A DNA stretch of 64,000 nt from Pokkaliibacter sp. MBI-7 (GCF_029846635.1 NZ_JARVTG010000002.1:1095501-1159500), one strand, 5' to 3'. Positions 51,601-60,543 are shown, numbered from the stretch's first letter. The notes: generated by a model not told the origin, from the sequence alone. Program-made: numbers and translations.

Positions 51601-52710
51601 ATGTCAGACTCATTTTCACGCTTGGCAGCCTGGTCGCGCTTACAGATGCCACGTACACAACGCGCCCTGCAGCAGCTTCCTGATCTTCATGGTGTACGGA
51701 TGGCCATGAGCATGCATCTGGATATCAAGATGTTGCCACTGGTAGAGGGGCTGCGAGAAAAAGGCGCTGAACTTTACATCACCACCTGCAATCCGACGAC
51801 GGTTCGTAATGAAGTCGTGGATGCAATGCGCGACTGCGGCACAGAAGTGAACGCCTGGAAAGATATGCCGATGAGTGCCTATCAGGCCGCCATTCAGCAG
51901 GCGCTGGCCTGGGAGCCGACCCATCTGTGTGAAATGGGAGCCGACTTCACTTATGAGATTCAGCAGCAACAACGGCAGGTGCCTAACATTATTGCCAGTC
52001 TTGAGGCTACAGGATCCGGTGTGAACCGCCTGCAAGGCATACTGCCCACTTACCCGATTTTTAACTGGGACGATCTGCCGGTTAAAGAAGGATTGCACAA
52101 CCGCCACATGGTCGGACTGACCACCTGGCATGCATTTTTTAATACCACACGACTGAGTCTGCACGAAAAGAAAGTATTGATTGTCGGTTACGGCACCGTT
52201 GGTCAGGGCCTGGCTGACAGTGCCCGAGCTTATGGCGGTCAGATCATGGTGGCTGAAGCCGATCCGGCGCGTCGCGTACAGGCTGCCTATGACGGCTGGT
52301 TAACGGGTAGCGTAGAAGAGCTCGCCCCGCTGGCCGATGTCATCTGCACGGCGACCGGTGCACATCACGTTGTGCCCTGGTCTGTTTTACAGCAACTGAA
52401 AGACGGCTGCTTCTTGCTCAACTCAGGCCACCGGCAGGATGAAATTGAGCATGAGGCCCTTGATGCCTGCCCACATGAGACTGCATTGCCATTGGTTGAG
52501 GGGTATACCCTGCCCTCTGGCCATCGGGTCTACCTGATCGCCAATGGCGCCATGGCCAACCTGACTGCAGGCGAAGGAGATAGCCTCAATGCCTTCGACG
52601 TGACTCTGGCCGTCATGACAACAGGCATCGGGCATATCGTGGGCGAAGGCAGTCGGGCCTCCGCTGGCGTCTATCTCTTGCCACAGAAAGTGTGGCAACC
52701 CGCGCTGTAG
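51601..52710 (+). CDS. S-adenosylhomocysteinase-family protein, short and divergent
   Basis: 369 residues, shorter than typical bacterial SAHases (430-470). The N-terminal substrate domain shows SMHLDIKMLPLVEGLREKGA and TTCNPTTVRNEV; the NAD domain shows VLIVGYGTVGQGLADSARAY. By alignment to the family from memory, His55, Cys79, Asp131, Glu156 and Lys186 equivalents are kept, but Asp190 is His (in VKEGLHNRHM) and the usual His353 region (CATGHPS) reads AGEGDSLNAF. True SAHase activity is therefore doubtful; related nucleoside thioethers may be the substrate. ATG 51601 follows CAGGACA. No SAH riboswitch was seen upstream. Confidence 0.75.
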   Translation: MSDSFSRLAAWSRLQMPRTQRALQQLPDLHGVRMAMSMHLDIKMLPLVEGLREKGAELYITTCNPTTVRNEVVDAMRDCGTEVNAWKDMPMSAYQAAIQQALAWEPTHLCEMGADFTYEIQQQQRQVPNIIASLEATGSGVNRLQGILPTYPIFNWDDLPVKEGLHNRHMVGLTTWHAFFNTTRLSLHEKKVLIVGYGTVGQGLADSARAYGGQIMVAEADPARRVQAAYDGWLTGSVEELAPLADVICTATGAHHVVPWSVLQQLKDGCFLLNSGHRQDEIEHEALDACPHETALPLVEGYTLPSGHRVYLIANGAMANLTAGEGDSLNAFDVTLAVMTTGIGHIVGEGSRASAGVYLLPQKVWQPAL

Positions 52711-52754
52711 TATTGATGGACGGGCTGCGTATCCTCAGTCCGTCCCGTTCAATA
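52711..52754. terminator. Hairpin between convergent SAHase-like and PPOX genes
   Basis: Nested arms TATTGA/TCAATA and GGACGG/CCGTCC. It overlaps the stop of the PPOX gene (52749) and starts just after the SAHase-like stop; no T run. Confidence 0.45.
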
Positions 52755-53402
52755 AAGCTGCGTCCGCACTCGCTCCGCAATCTGTGACTCGATCTGTTGT
52801 ATCTCAGACTCGGCGGTGCCGGGTGCAGTTTGTGCCATCAATATTCGACCCAATGAAGGCATGACCTCTCTGGGCACTTGCGACTCCACTGACCACAAAG
52901 CCGAGCGAGTAATGGCTTTCGAGCAGTGGAAGTACACTTCCACCACATCGATAACGATCACCGAGCGCGGCAACTTACCCTCATGGGCACATCTTTCCAG
53001 TAACGCTGGTGCCACCGAGAGACGAGCATGACCGTTAATCCGCAAACACTCGGCAAAACCCGGAATCAGTAACAGCAAGCCGACGTCTGGGCAGCGGATG
53101 ACATTCTCCAGACTATCGAGGCGGTTGTTGCCAGGACGATCCGGCAGCAGTAACTGCCGCTCATTTAAAATCTGCATAAACCCGGGGCTGTCACCCCTGG
53201 GTGAGCAGTCTACCCCACCACTGCTATCCGTCGTCGCCAGCAGGGCAAAAGGACACAATGCAATAAACTGACTGGCATAGATGTCCAGCTTATCCAGCTG
53301 CTTTTTCTTTACCATCTCAGAAGGCATTGCATAGTGGCTCCGCAATGCCTCGATACTGTCGATCCAACCTTCTTCCATAGATTTATTCTCACTCTTATCC
53401 AT
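52749..53402 (-). CDS. MSMEG_1061-like PPOX-type flavoprotein
   Basis: 217 residues, split-barrel FMN fold. FALLATTDSSGGVDCSPRGD and LLLPDRPGNNRLDSLENVIR are the MSMEG_1061-family signatures. These pyridoxamine-oxidase-like flavoproteins have no established substrate. The start at 53402 follows AGGTAAGAG. Convergent with the SAHase-like gene and 59 bases upstream of a GGDEF gene's stop, possibly cotranscribed with it. Confidence 0.82.
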   Translation of the reverse strand: MDKSENKSMEEGWIDSIEALRSHYAMPSEMVKKKQLDKLDIYASQFIALCPFALLATTDSSGGVDCSPRGDSPGFMQILNERQLLLPDRPGNNRLDSLENVIRCPDVGLLLLIPGFAECLRINGHARLSVAPALLERCAHEGKLPRSVIVIDVVEVYFHCSKAITRSALWSVESQVPREVMPSLGRILMAQTAPGTAESEIQQIESQIAERVRTQLY

Positions 53403-53460
53403 GCGCTCTTACCTATGTACACAGGCCAGTGCAAAGCATGCGTGAAGACATCTTGCAGGC

Positions 53461-54666
53461 TTAGTCTCGAAGCACCTGCTCCACCCTCACTGTGTCCGCT
53501 TCACCATTCGCCTTGATACTTACCAGTACCGCATGTTCATGCACAGGCTCGGGATGAAGGCGGGCTAATAATCGCTGATGTACATGCTCAAACACCTGCA
53601 CACCGGGCTGCAAGGCTTCCATGGCAATGCTGATAGCGAACTGAAAGCGTAACGCTCTGGTCTCAATCCATATGTTCTGAATATCTGTCTGAATCTGCTG
53701 GATCTTGTACTGCGCATCGTCCAGCCCTGCCGGAAATAACATGATGAGCTCGCAGTGCCCGTATCGACCGGCCAGGTCTGTCTCATGAGTATGTTGTCGG
53801 ATGGTCTGAGCCAGAGCCACTAGCGCCGCCTCTGCAGCACCATTGCCGTAACGAAAACCCAGCTCATCAAAATGCTCAATGCGGCAGATCACTGCAGCAA
53901 TGACCTGCCCATGTTGCTGCTGCCGTAATAGTTCATATTCAGACATTTCCACCAACCCCCGACGACTAAGCAGGCCGGTCAGGGGGTCGTGAACTGACAG
54001 ACGCTCATACATGATCCGCAGTTTATCCGTCGCCAGCAGGACAAAACCGAGGCTGCTGCACACCACGGAGCCGCTGAAAGCCATAATGTATGGCTCACGA
54101 AACCAGCTTGTATCTGCCACATTACCTGCAGGCGTCAGCAAGCTGATGAGTTCAGCCCACATTCTGACCGTAGCAATCCCGATCGCACCGATGAATGCCG
54201 CCAGAATAATGCGCCCTCCGAGTGCCTTGCGAGCTCGTCCATCCGCCAGCAGACAGCGTACAGCCACCGCGTAATAACCTATGGTCAGTATCATCAGCAT
54301 GGCCACACGAGCAGGTTGATTAGGGAACACCAGCGTCAGGGCAGCGACAGGAATAAAGCTGGTCATGATCTGGCTAACGCACTGCTGCCAAGATGGAAAA
54401 CGGTGCAACAGGTGGCGCCGAATGGCATGCACCTGCAGAATGACGGTGGCCAGATAGGCTGTATTGGCGAACAGCAACAGCAGGACGGGAGAGACGTCAG
54501 GTAGTGACAGTAACGTCACGGCGGTAAAGATAAAGGCCAGACAGGCCAATGCCCAGGTTCCGGTGCCTTTGACTGTGCGCGGCAGCGTCAGACGCAATGA
54601 GGCGATGATGATGGTGAGCAGCAGGCAGAGTTGCATCAAGACGAAGATATACGTTCGGTAGTCCAT
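53461..54666 (-). CDS. Membrane GGDEF-domain protein with degenerate active site
   Basis: 401 residues. N-terminal part (residues 1-220) has six to seven hydrophobic helices. From about 235 a GGDEF domain begins (LSVHDPLTGLLSRRGLVEMS), with LAQTIRQHTHETDLAGRYGH. The signature GGDEF reads GHCEL, so diguanylate cyclase activity is unlikely; it may act as a c-di-GMP/GTP sensor or a scaffold. GGAGGAG before ATG 54666 fixes the start. No I-site (RxxD) is apparent four residues before. Follows a methyltransferase gene on the same strand. Confidence 0.82.
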   Translation of the reverse strand: MDYRTYIFVLMQLCLLLTIIIASLRLTLPRTVKGTGTWALACLAFIFTAVTLLSLPDVSPVLLLLFANTAYLATVILQVHAIRRHLLHRFPSWQQCVSQIMTSFIPVAALTLVFPNQPARVAMLMILTIGYYAVAVRCLLADGRARKALGGRIILAAFIGAIGIATVRMWAELISLLTPAGNVADTSWFREPYIMAFSGSVVCSSLGFVLLATDKLRIMYERLSVHDPLTGLLSRRGLVEMSEYELLRQQQHGQVIAAVICRIEHFDELGFRYGNGAAEAALVALAQTIRQHTHETDLAGRYGHCELIMLFPAGLDDAQYKIQQIQTDIQNIWIETRALRFQFAISIAMEALQPGVQVFEHVHQRLLARLHPEPVHEHAVLVSIKANGEADTVRVEQVLRD

Positions 54667-54861
54667 ACAGCTCCTCCTGATCGTTGTTGGCACCTGCCAG
54701 AAATGGGGATGTGGCACGTCGAACCAGAGAGAACCCGGGCTGGCATTCACTCTGGTTCGCTGCAGTCTTCAACGTAGTAACTAGCCTGACTTAGCCGATT
54801 TATTCGCAGCGATCATTCAGTGACTGAAGGCACAGCAAACTCAACCACGTTCAGATCAGAC

Positions 54862-55563
54862 TCATTCGGACGTTTTTTTGCATACCAATATTAGCGAGCA
54901 CGGCAACACTCCCTGACGATCCAGCGGCTCTCGCATTTCACAGCAGTAAAATCCGCAGTCTGCCAGCGTCTTTATCCAGGAAGCCAGCGTTCTGAAGTAC
55001 CAGGGTGCCGCACGGGCAAAACGGTTGCTAAGCCCAAGCCAACTACCGGGTCGCCAGCCATCGATATATCGCCCGTCTGGACAGGCGACAACGGGATGGA
55101 GCGTTTGTATAACCAGCACTCCCTGCGGTGCCAATAGCTGATAACAAGCCTGAATGGCCTGCACCGTACTGTGTTCGCCCAACAATGAAAAGTTGGCCAC
55201 AGCCATGTCCAATGACGGCGAGCCAGCCCCGCTCTGCACCATCTGAACAAGCTCGGCATAGCTTGCCTCGATAAACCACCCTCGCCCGCCGCATCGCTGC
55301 CGTGCACACTGAACCAGTTCGGTGACAGCATCAGATGCCAGAACATCCATCCCGAGATCAAGGAGCTTTTCACTGAGCCATCCCTCACCACACCCCAGAT
55401 CAAGAACATGGTGAGGGTGACAGCTTGCAATCACATCCAGAATAGCCTGATTGGTCACCTCTACCCTGGAGCGAATGTCGCCTGCAGCGATAGCTTCAAT
55501 CCAGGGTTGGGCATTGTCCTGCCATGCGGCAAGGATCTGCTGTTCCGGGTCATCCGCGAACAT
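54862..55563 (-). CDS. Class I SAM-dependent methyltransferase
   Basis: 233 residues, Rossmann-type. SAM motif I VLDLGCGEGWLSEKLLDLG at residue 53, acidic residue in MDVLASDAVTELVQ, motif IV LDMAVANFSLL. The N-terminal helix AAWQDNAQPWIEAI is seen in several UbiE/methyltransferase-11-like proteins. The substrate cannot be predicted. It lies 20 bases after the DoxX gene on the same strand, likely cotranscribed. Confidence 0.85.
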   Translation of the reverse strand: MFADDPEQQILAAWQDNAQPWIEAIAAGDIRSRVEVTNQAILDVIASCHPHHVLDLGCGEGWLSEKLLDLGMDVLASDAVTELVQCARQRCGGRGWFIEASYAELVQMVQSGAGSPSLDMAVANFSLLGEHSTVQAIQACYQLLAPQGVLVIQTLHPVVACPDGRYIDGWRPGSWLGLSNRFARAAPWYFRTLASWIKTLADCGFYCCEMREPLDRQGVLPCSLILVCKKTSE

Positions 55564-55583
55564 TCGCTCTTACATCCATAACA

Positions 55584-55994
55584 TCAGTTGATCCAGCCCG
55601 GCGCAGGACGGCGCTGGTTAGAAATCATACCGATGACCGCCAGGATGAAAATGGCCAGATTGGTCACTAACGGGTTGAAGGCCTCACTCATCAACGCGGG
55701 CGCCACCATCATGACGTCAATCAGTAGTCCCAGCATCAACAGACAGGTAATCAGTAAAGGCCAGGCACTGCGATGAAACAGCAGAATGCAGAACCCCAGT
55801 ACAATTTCAGCAGCACCTGCCAACTGCACGATCCCCATTCCACCCAGCTGCAGATCGGTCAATCGATGAGCATCGATCAGCATACGCTCAGTTGCATTGT
55901 TGTACATCAGCTTGGGAATCAACCCCTGGTAGATGAAGATGATCCCCAGTGTCAATCTCGACCAGAAGTTGATAGCGGCAAGACTTCTATTCAT
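55584..55994 (-). CDS. DoxX-like membrane protein
   Basis: 136 residues, four hydrophobic helices (LTLGIIFIYQGLIPKLMYNN, MGIVQLAGAAEIVLGFCILL, LLITCLLMLGLLIDVMMVAP, PLVTNLAIFILAVIGMISNQ). The first carries the DoxX/SURF4-type GLIPK motif. Function unknown; some relatives associate with respiratory or thiol redox complexes. AAAGGG precedes the ATG. Upstream member of a likely two-gene unit with the methyltransferase. Confidence 0.82.
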   Translation of the reverse strand: MNRSLAAINFWSRLTLGIIFIYQGLIPKLMYNNATERMLIDAHRLTDLQLGGMGIVQLAGAAEIVLGFCILLFHRSAWPLLITCLLMLGLLIDVMMVAPALMSEAFNPLVTNLAIFILAVIGMISNQRRPAPGWIN

Positions 55995-56182
55995 ACCCGA
56001 TAACCCTTTGCTACTGCTCCAAGAGGCACGGCAGGAAAATGACAGACGCAGACCTGCTCATATGGCAGGCCTACTGCATAAAAATCGCTGTTATTCTGCG
56101 CGCTGCTTTTGTTATTTGTGTGAATGCATCGCCTCAGGTTTCACATGGAAAGATGAGACGGGTACTGCGTAAGACAGGGGTG

Positions 56183-56443
56183 TTACGCCTTACTCCAGGG
56201 CAACTTCGGTAGTCGATCCAATGACTTGGCATAACGCGCGGCATTATACGTGGTGCCGGATTTCATCACGGTGGTCATCTCATGGGATAACGCCGCAGCA
56301 ATCAGTCCCATAGCCTGCTCATCGCTATAGCCTTTCTCCCGCAGACGCTTCATTGCTTTGGCAGCCGCAGGCGGTGTGTTGCTTTCTATCTGTCGCGTGA
56401 CCGTGGCATACAATGCCTGGCGAGCTTTATCAGCCTCACTCAT
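56183..56443 (-). CDS. Conserved-looking hypothetical protein
   Basis: 86 residues, no family I can name with confidence. A charged helical N-terminus (MSEADKARQALYATVTRQIE) precedes LREKGYSDEQAMGLIAAALS, a helical pattern seen in small DUF proteins of gammaproteobacteria, and a basic C-terminus. ACAGGAACT precedes the ATG at 56443; the frame is open to 56506. Soluble, no membrane segment. Gene reality is supported by start site and length, not by family. Confidence 0.6.
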   Translation of the reverse strand: MSEADKARQALYATVTRQIESNTPPAAAKAMKRLREKGYSDEQAMGLIAAALSHEMTTVMKSGTTYNAARYAKSLDRLPKLPWSKA

Positions 56444-56647
56444 GTACTCAGTTCCTGTCATGGCGTAGCGAACAGTCCCATTCAGCAACCGCCTTGACAG
56501 GGCCACATGCCATGGGAGAGTGCCAGCCCGGCTTCAGAGAAATACGAAAGGAGATTTATACAGCGCCGGTGAGGGAAGAGACAAACTTTTTACCGATCGG
56601 TTCCGGTTTTTCGCTTCACTCGCACAACCTGCAGGCTTTCAGACGGA

Positions 56648-57274
56648 CTAGCCCGGCCAGACCAACGTAGTGGCTTGCTGTGCGCTCGGTGGATAGTGAA
56701 TCAGATTATGAATGGCCGCAGCCTCATCATGAAGATTGCGATAGGCATGAGGCTGGTCTGCGGCAAAGCGGATGGCCTCCCCCTTACTCAGTGGATGCCA
56801 CTGCTCCCCCACCAGCACATCCATCTGGCCTTCAAGCACAATGACATGCTCGACCACCCCTGACGCATGAGCAATCGAGTGATGATCACATCCCGGGGCC
56901 AGCAATATATGAAACAGCTCAAATCCCATACGTGGATCAAAGGGAAATACAGCATGCGCATACATGCCAATCTCCACCTCGCTGAACTCCGCTTCGTTGC
57001 CTGTTCGTATCAGGGTCTCATTACCACTCACTTGCTGAGCGACATCTAAAAAGCTGGATAACGAGACTCCACAGCCTGCTGCAATCTTCCACAGAGTGAC
57101 CATGGTCGGGCTTGATTCTCCCCGTTCGATCTGTCCCAGCATGGCCTTACTGACACCGGTCTCACTGCTGCAACGGTCCAGACTCCAGCCCAGTTGCTGG
57201 CGCAACGTCTTCAGATACTGACCAATATTGATATTGACCGACAGTGCTGGATCCGCTGTTTGATTATTCGTCAC
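56648..57274 (-). CDS. Cupin-XRE transcriptional regulator
   Basis: 208 residues. An N-terminal XRE helix-turn-helix (INIGQYLKTLRQQLGWSLDR, GVSKAMLGQIERGESSPTMV) is followed by a C-terminal cupin (VVEHVIVLEGQMDVLVGEQW, LSKGEAIRFAADQPHAYRNL). In E. coli the YdcN (SutR) regulator beside the benE-like ydcO is of this type; the same divergent pair occurs here with benE. GTG at 57274 follows GTAGGGC, weak. Two matching 16-bp palindromes sit between the genes. The ligand is unknown. Confidence 0.85.
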   Translation of the reverse strand: MTNNQTADPALSVNINIGQYLKTLRQQLGWSLDRCSSETGVSKAMLGQIERGESSPTMVTLWKIAAGCGVSLSSFLDVAQQVSGNETLIRTGNEAEFSEVEIGMYAHAVFPFDPRMGFELFHILLAPGCDHHSIAHASGVVEHVIVLEGQMDVLVGEQWHPLSKGEAIRFAADQPHAYRNLHDEAAAIHNLIHYPPSAQQATTLVWPG

Positions 57275-57324
57275 TTGCCCTACCTGTCTGTGCCACCACA
57301 CCTGTCATCTCTCAAAAGCCGCTT

Positions 57325-57375
57325 GTACGCTATAACGCACAAATGATAGCATTCCCTTCGTGCGTTATTGCGCAC
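57325..57375. promoter_or_regulatory. Paired operator-like palindromes between cupin-XRE gene and benE
   Basis: GTACGCTATAACGCAC (57325-57340) and GTGCGTTATTGCGCAC (57360-57375) share the pattern GTrCG-N6-CGCAC; centres are 35 bases apart. Likely binding sites of the divergently encoded regulator. Confidence 0.6.
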
Positions 57376-57436
57376 AGAGCACATACAATAACAAGGTATG
57401 GTTTGAGTCAACCTGTACCTGAAGAAGACCTCGTCG

Positions 57437-58609
57437 ATGGATGCCCCCATGTTCAAGTCACTCTCCCTGACCACAGTGGTCGCAGGCTTTATTGCTGTCC
57501 TGGTAGGCTTTACCAGTTCAGCCGTCATTATTTTTCAGGCAGCCAGTGCCGCTGGCGCCTCCCCGGCAGAAGTCAGCTCCTGGCTGGCCGCACTGGGCAT
57601 TGGCATGGGCGTCACCTCCATTGGCCTGTCCCTTCGTTATCGCATGCCGGTACTGACCGCCTGGTCCACACCCGGCGCAGCCCTGCTGGTTACCAGTCTG
57701 GCCGGCGTGCCGATGAGTGCAGCCATTGGTGCCTTTGTATTTTCTGCCATACTGATCACGCTCTGCGGCGTAACCGGCCTGTTTGAAAAGATGATGGACC
57801 GTATTCCCAAAGGGCTGGCTGCCGCCATGCTGGCCGGCGTCCTGGTACATTTCGGTTTGAATGTTTTCAGTGCCATGCAGACCCAGCTGCTGCTGGCATT
57901 AGCGATGTTTGTGACCTACCTGATCGCCAAACGCGTGACACCACGCTATGCCATTATTCTGGTGCTGGCGATTGGAGTGATCATTGCGGGTGCCAAAGGC
58001 CTGCTGCACTTCGATAACGTCACGCTGGCCGTGGCTCAGCCAGTATGGACAACCCCTACTTTTGACCTCACTACACTGATAGGTGTGGGTATTCCACTCT
58101 TTGTTGTAACCATGGCGTCACAGAACGTCCCCGGCGTCGCTGTTATCCGTGCTTCAGGTTACAACATGCCCATTTCGCCGCTGATCACCTGGACAGGTAT
58201 CGCATCACTGGTATTGGCCCCCTTTGGTGGTTATGCCCTCAACCTGGCTGCCATCACTGCGGCCATCTGCATGGGAAAAGAGGCACATGAGCAGCCGGAA
58301 AAACGCTATATGGCTTCGATCTGGGCAGGCTTCTTCTATCTGATTACCGGTGTATTTGCCGCCACTATCGCCGGGCTGTTTGCGGCCTTCCCCAAAGAAC
58401 TGGTACTGACCATAGCCGGTCTGGCACTGTTCACCACCATCAGTAACAGCATGGCCATGGCTATGCACGATGATCGTCAGCGCGAACCGGCACTGATCAC
58501 CTTCCTGATTACGGCATCAGGACTCACCCTGTTTGGTATTGGTTCTGCGTTCTGGGGCCTGATTGGCGGGGTGCTGGCCATGCTGGTACTGAACTGGGGA
58601 AAGCGCTGA
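57437..58609 (+). CDS. benE: BenE-family membrane transporter (YdcO-like)
   Basis: 390 residues, 11-12 membrane helices. BenE-type motifs include VVAGFIAVLVGFTSSAVIIF, LSLRYRMPVLTAWSTPGAAL and RIPKGLAAAMLAGVLVHFGL near residue 115. Acinetobacter BenE imports benzoate with protons; the E. coli homologue YdcO has no proved substrate, and no benzoate genes are near here, so substrate is open. The start at 57437 follows GAAGAAGACC. Divergent from the cupin-XRE regulator. Confidence 0.87.
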   Translation: MDAPMFKSLSLTTVVAGFIAVLVGFTSSAVIIFQAASAAGASPAEVSSWLAALGIGMGVTSIGLSLRYRMPVLTAWSTPGAALLVTSLAGVPMSAAIGAFVFSAILITLCGVTGLFEKMMDRIPKGLAAAMLAGVLVHFGLNVFSAMQTQLLLALAMFVTYLIAKRVTPRYAIILVLAIGVIIAGAKGLLHFDNVTLAVAQPVWTTPTFDLTTLIGVGIPLFVVTMASQNVPGVAVIRASGYNMPISPLITWTGIASLVLAPFGGYALNLAAITAAICMGKEAHEQPEKRYMASIWAGFFYLITGVFAATIAGLFAAFPKELVLTIAGLALFTTISNSMAMAMHDDRQREPALITFLITASGLTLFGIGSAFWGLIGGVLAMLVLNWGKR

Positions 58610-58898
58610 CAGGTTGGGTGGTGCTATTGAGCACGAAGAGAAACAGGTGACGTTCTTCAGGAAGGAAGTGAATAAAAAATGCGCGGTCAAAAGACCGCGC
58701 AATGGCACAAATGCCAGGCAAGATTGTTGCTGTACACCTTCGGCAATCCCTTTGCCGACAACGCCTACGTTGAAAACTCACTGCCGACGTGCAGTTTGTG
58801 AGCCTGGTGCGCGTCGACGGTGAATCCTTTCATCTGCTCAGGCAGAGAGCTGAGCAGATATTAGCTGAGGTGCTCTGAATCAGAGCACTGTGATGAAC
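58610..58898. other. benE-exaC convergent gap with several hairpins
   Basis: 289 bases. Contains the exaC terminator (58680-58701) and three more perfect hairpins: TCGGCAA/TTGCCGA (58740-58758), ATCTGCTCAG/CTGAGCAGAT (58832-58859) and GTGCTCTG/CAGAGCAC (58870-58888). It may also hold a broken reading frame at 58703-58878 (see findings). Confidence 0.5.
58680..58701 (-). terminator. Rho-independent terminator downstream of the aldehyde dehydrogenase
   Basis: Perfect 9-bp stem TGCGCGGTC / GACCGCGCA with AAAA loop; TTTTTATTCAC follows on the minus strand. It is some 200 bases after the exaC stop and could also serve benE. Confidence 0.7.
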
Positions 58899-60419
58899 TC
58901 AGAAGAAGCCCAGTGGATTGATGTCATAACTGATCAGCAGGTTTTTGGTCTGCTGATAGTGATCAAGCATCATCTTATGGGTTTCACGACCGATACCGGA
59001 TTTCTTGTAGCCACCGAATGCAGCATGCGCGGGATACATGTGATAGCAGTTGGTCCATACCCGACCGGCCTGAATACCACGTCCCATGCGATACGCGCGG
59101 TTGATGTCACGCGTCCACACCCCGGCGCCCAGGCCAAACTGGGTGTCATTGGCAATGGCCAGTGCCTCTTCCTCAGTCTTGAAGGTTGTTACCCCGATCA
59201 CAGGCCCGAAGATCTCTTCCTGGAACACCCGCATATCGTTGGTGCCTTTCAACAGCGTGGGCTGGATGTAGTACCCGGTAGCCAGATCACTCTGCAGTTG
59301 CTCAACACCGCCGCCCATCAGGAACTCAGCCCCTTCGTTACGGGCAATTTCCATGTAGGACATGATTTTGTCGAACTGCTGCTGAGATGCCTGAGCACCC
59401 ACCTGCGTTTCGGTATCCAGTGGATTGCCACGCTTGATGTTTTTGGCGCGCGCGATGACACGCTCCATAAAGGCGTCGTAGATCGATTCCTGTATCAATG
59501 CACGTGACGGACAGGTGCAGACTTCACCCTGGTTGAAGAAGCCCAGAATCAGGCCTTCTGCTGCCTTCTCGATGAAAGCTGGCTCAGCCTGCATGATGTC
59601 TTCAAAGTAGATATTGGGTGACTTGCCGCCCAGCTCTACCGTGGAGGGAATGATGTTCTCGGAAGCACACTTGAGAATATGAGAGCCCACCGGGGTTGAA
59701 CCCGTGAAGGCAATCTTGGCAATACGTTTGCTGGTTGCCAGTGCTTCACCGGCTTCCTTACCAAAGCCGTTGACGATATTCAGCACACCAGCTGGCAACA
59801 AATCCTGGATCAGTTCAGCCAGCACCAGAATGGAAGCAGGCGTCTGCTCGGCGGGTTTCAGTACCACGCAGTTACCTGCCGCCAGCGCAGGCGCCAGTTT
59901 CCAGGCGGCCATCAGAATGGGGAAGTTCCAGGGAATGATCTGCCCGACAACACCCAGTGGCTCATGGAAATGATAGCTGGCGGTGTTGGCGTCAATGTCA
60001 GCGGTCGAACCTTCCTGCGCACGGATACAGCCGGCGAAGTAACGGAAATGATCGACGGCCAGCGGAATATCGGCAGCCAGGGTTTCACGCACGGCCTTGC
60101 CGTTGTCCCAGGTTTCAGCAACGGCCAGCTTTTCCAGATTCTGCTCCAGACGATCAGCGATTTTCAGCAGCATGTTGGAGCGTTCAGTCACGGAAGTACG
60201 ACCCCATGCAGGAGCAGCAGCGTGAGCAGCATCAAGAGCCTTGTCGATATCTTCGGCGGAGGAACGGGGAATTTCGCAGATGGCCTGGCCATTGACCGGA
60301 GAGGTATTGGTGAAGTACTGGCCCTTGACAGGTTCAACCCACTTGCCGCCGATAAAGTTACCGTAGCGCTCTTTGAATTGAATGACGGAGCCTGCTTGTC
60401 CTGGTTGTGCATAGATCAT
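58899..60419 (-). CDS. exaC: NAD-dependent (acet)aldehyde dehydrogenase, ExaC type
   Basis: 506 residues, ALDH superfamily. GNFIGGKWVEPVKGQYF near the start, catalytic Glu in STVELGGKSPNIYFED, nucleophilic cysteine in FFNQGEVCTCPSRALIQE, and PAHAAFGGYKKSGIGRETH near the end. This sub-family (ExaC/AldB) oxidises acetaldehyde from ethanol in Pseudomonas; other aldehydes are possible. GAGG eight bases before the ATG at 60419. It lies divergently from the response-regulator gene. No ethanol dehydrogenase or cytochrome gene is in the window. Confidence 0.85.
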   Translation of the reverse strand: MIYAQPGQAGSVIQFKERYGNFIGGKWVEPVKGQYFTNTSPVNGQAICEIPRSSAEDIDKALDAAHAAAPAWGRTSVTERSNMLLKIADRLEQNLEKLAVAETWDNGKAVRETLAADIPLAVDHFRYFAGCIRAQEGSTADIDANTASYHFHEPLGVVGQIIPWNFPILMAAWKLAPALAAGNCVVLKPAEQTPASILVLAELIQDLLPAGVLNIVNGFGKEAGEALATSKRIAKIAFTGSTPVGSHILKCASENIIPSTVELGGKSPNIYFEDIMQAEPAFIEKAAEGLILGFFNQGEVCTCPSRALIQESIYDAFMERVIARAKNIKRGNPLDTETQVGAQASQQQFDKIMSYMEIARNEGAEFLMGGGVEQLQSDLATGYYIQPTLLKGTNDMRVFQEEIFGPVIGVTTFKTEEEALAIANDTQFGLGAGVWTRDINRAYRMGRGIQAGRVWTNCYHMYPAHAAFGGYKKSGIGRETHKMMLDHYQQTKNLLISYDINPLGFF

Positions 60420-60529
60420 GGTCAGTGCCTCGCTTTTATTTATCTTGTTTTGAACACGGATTTGCTTGGACAGACTGATCATAGGAGCCGCTCTGGCACC
60501 CTTGTATGCTGCATTGGAAGGGAAAAATT

Positions 60530-60543
60530 AGTACTTTAGTACT
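60530..60543. promoter_or_regulatory. Tandem AGTACT palindromes in the exaC/response-regulator gap
   Basis: AGTACT-TT-AGTACT: two self-complementary hexamers two bases apart, about 110 bases upstream of exaC and 170 upstream of the regulator. Possible operator; the binding protein is unknown. Confidence 0.35.
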
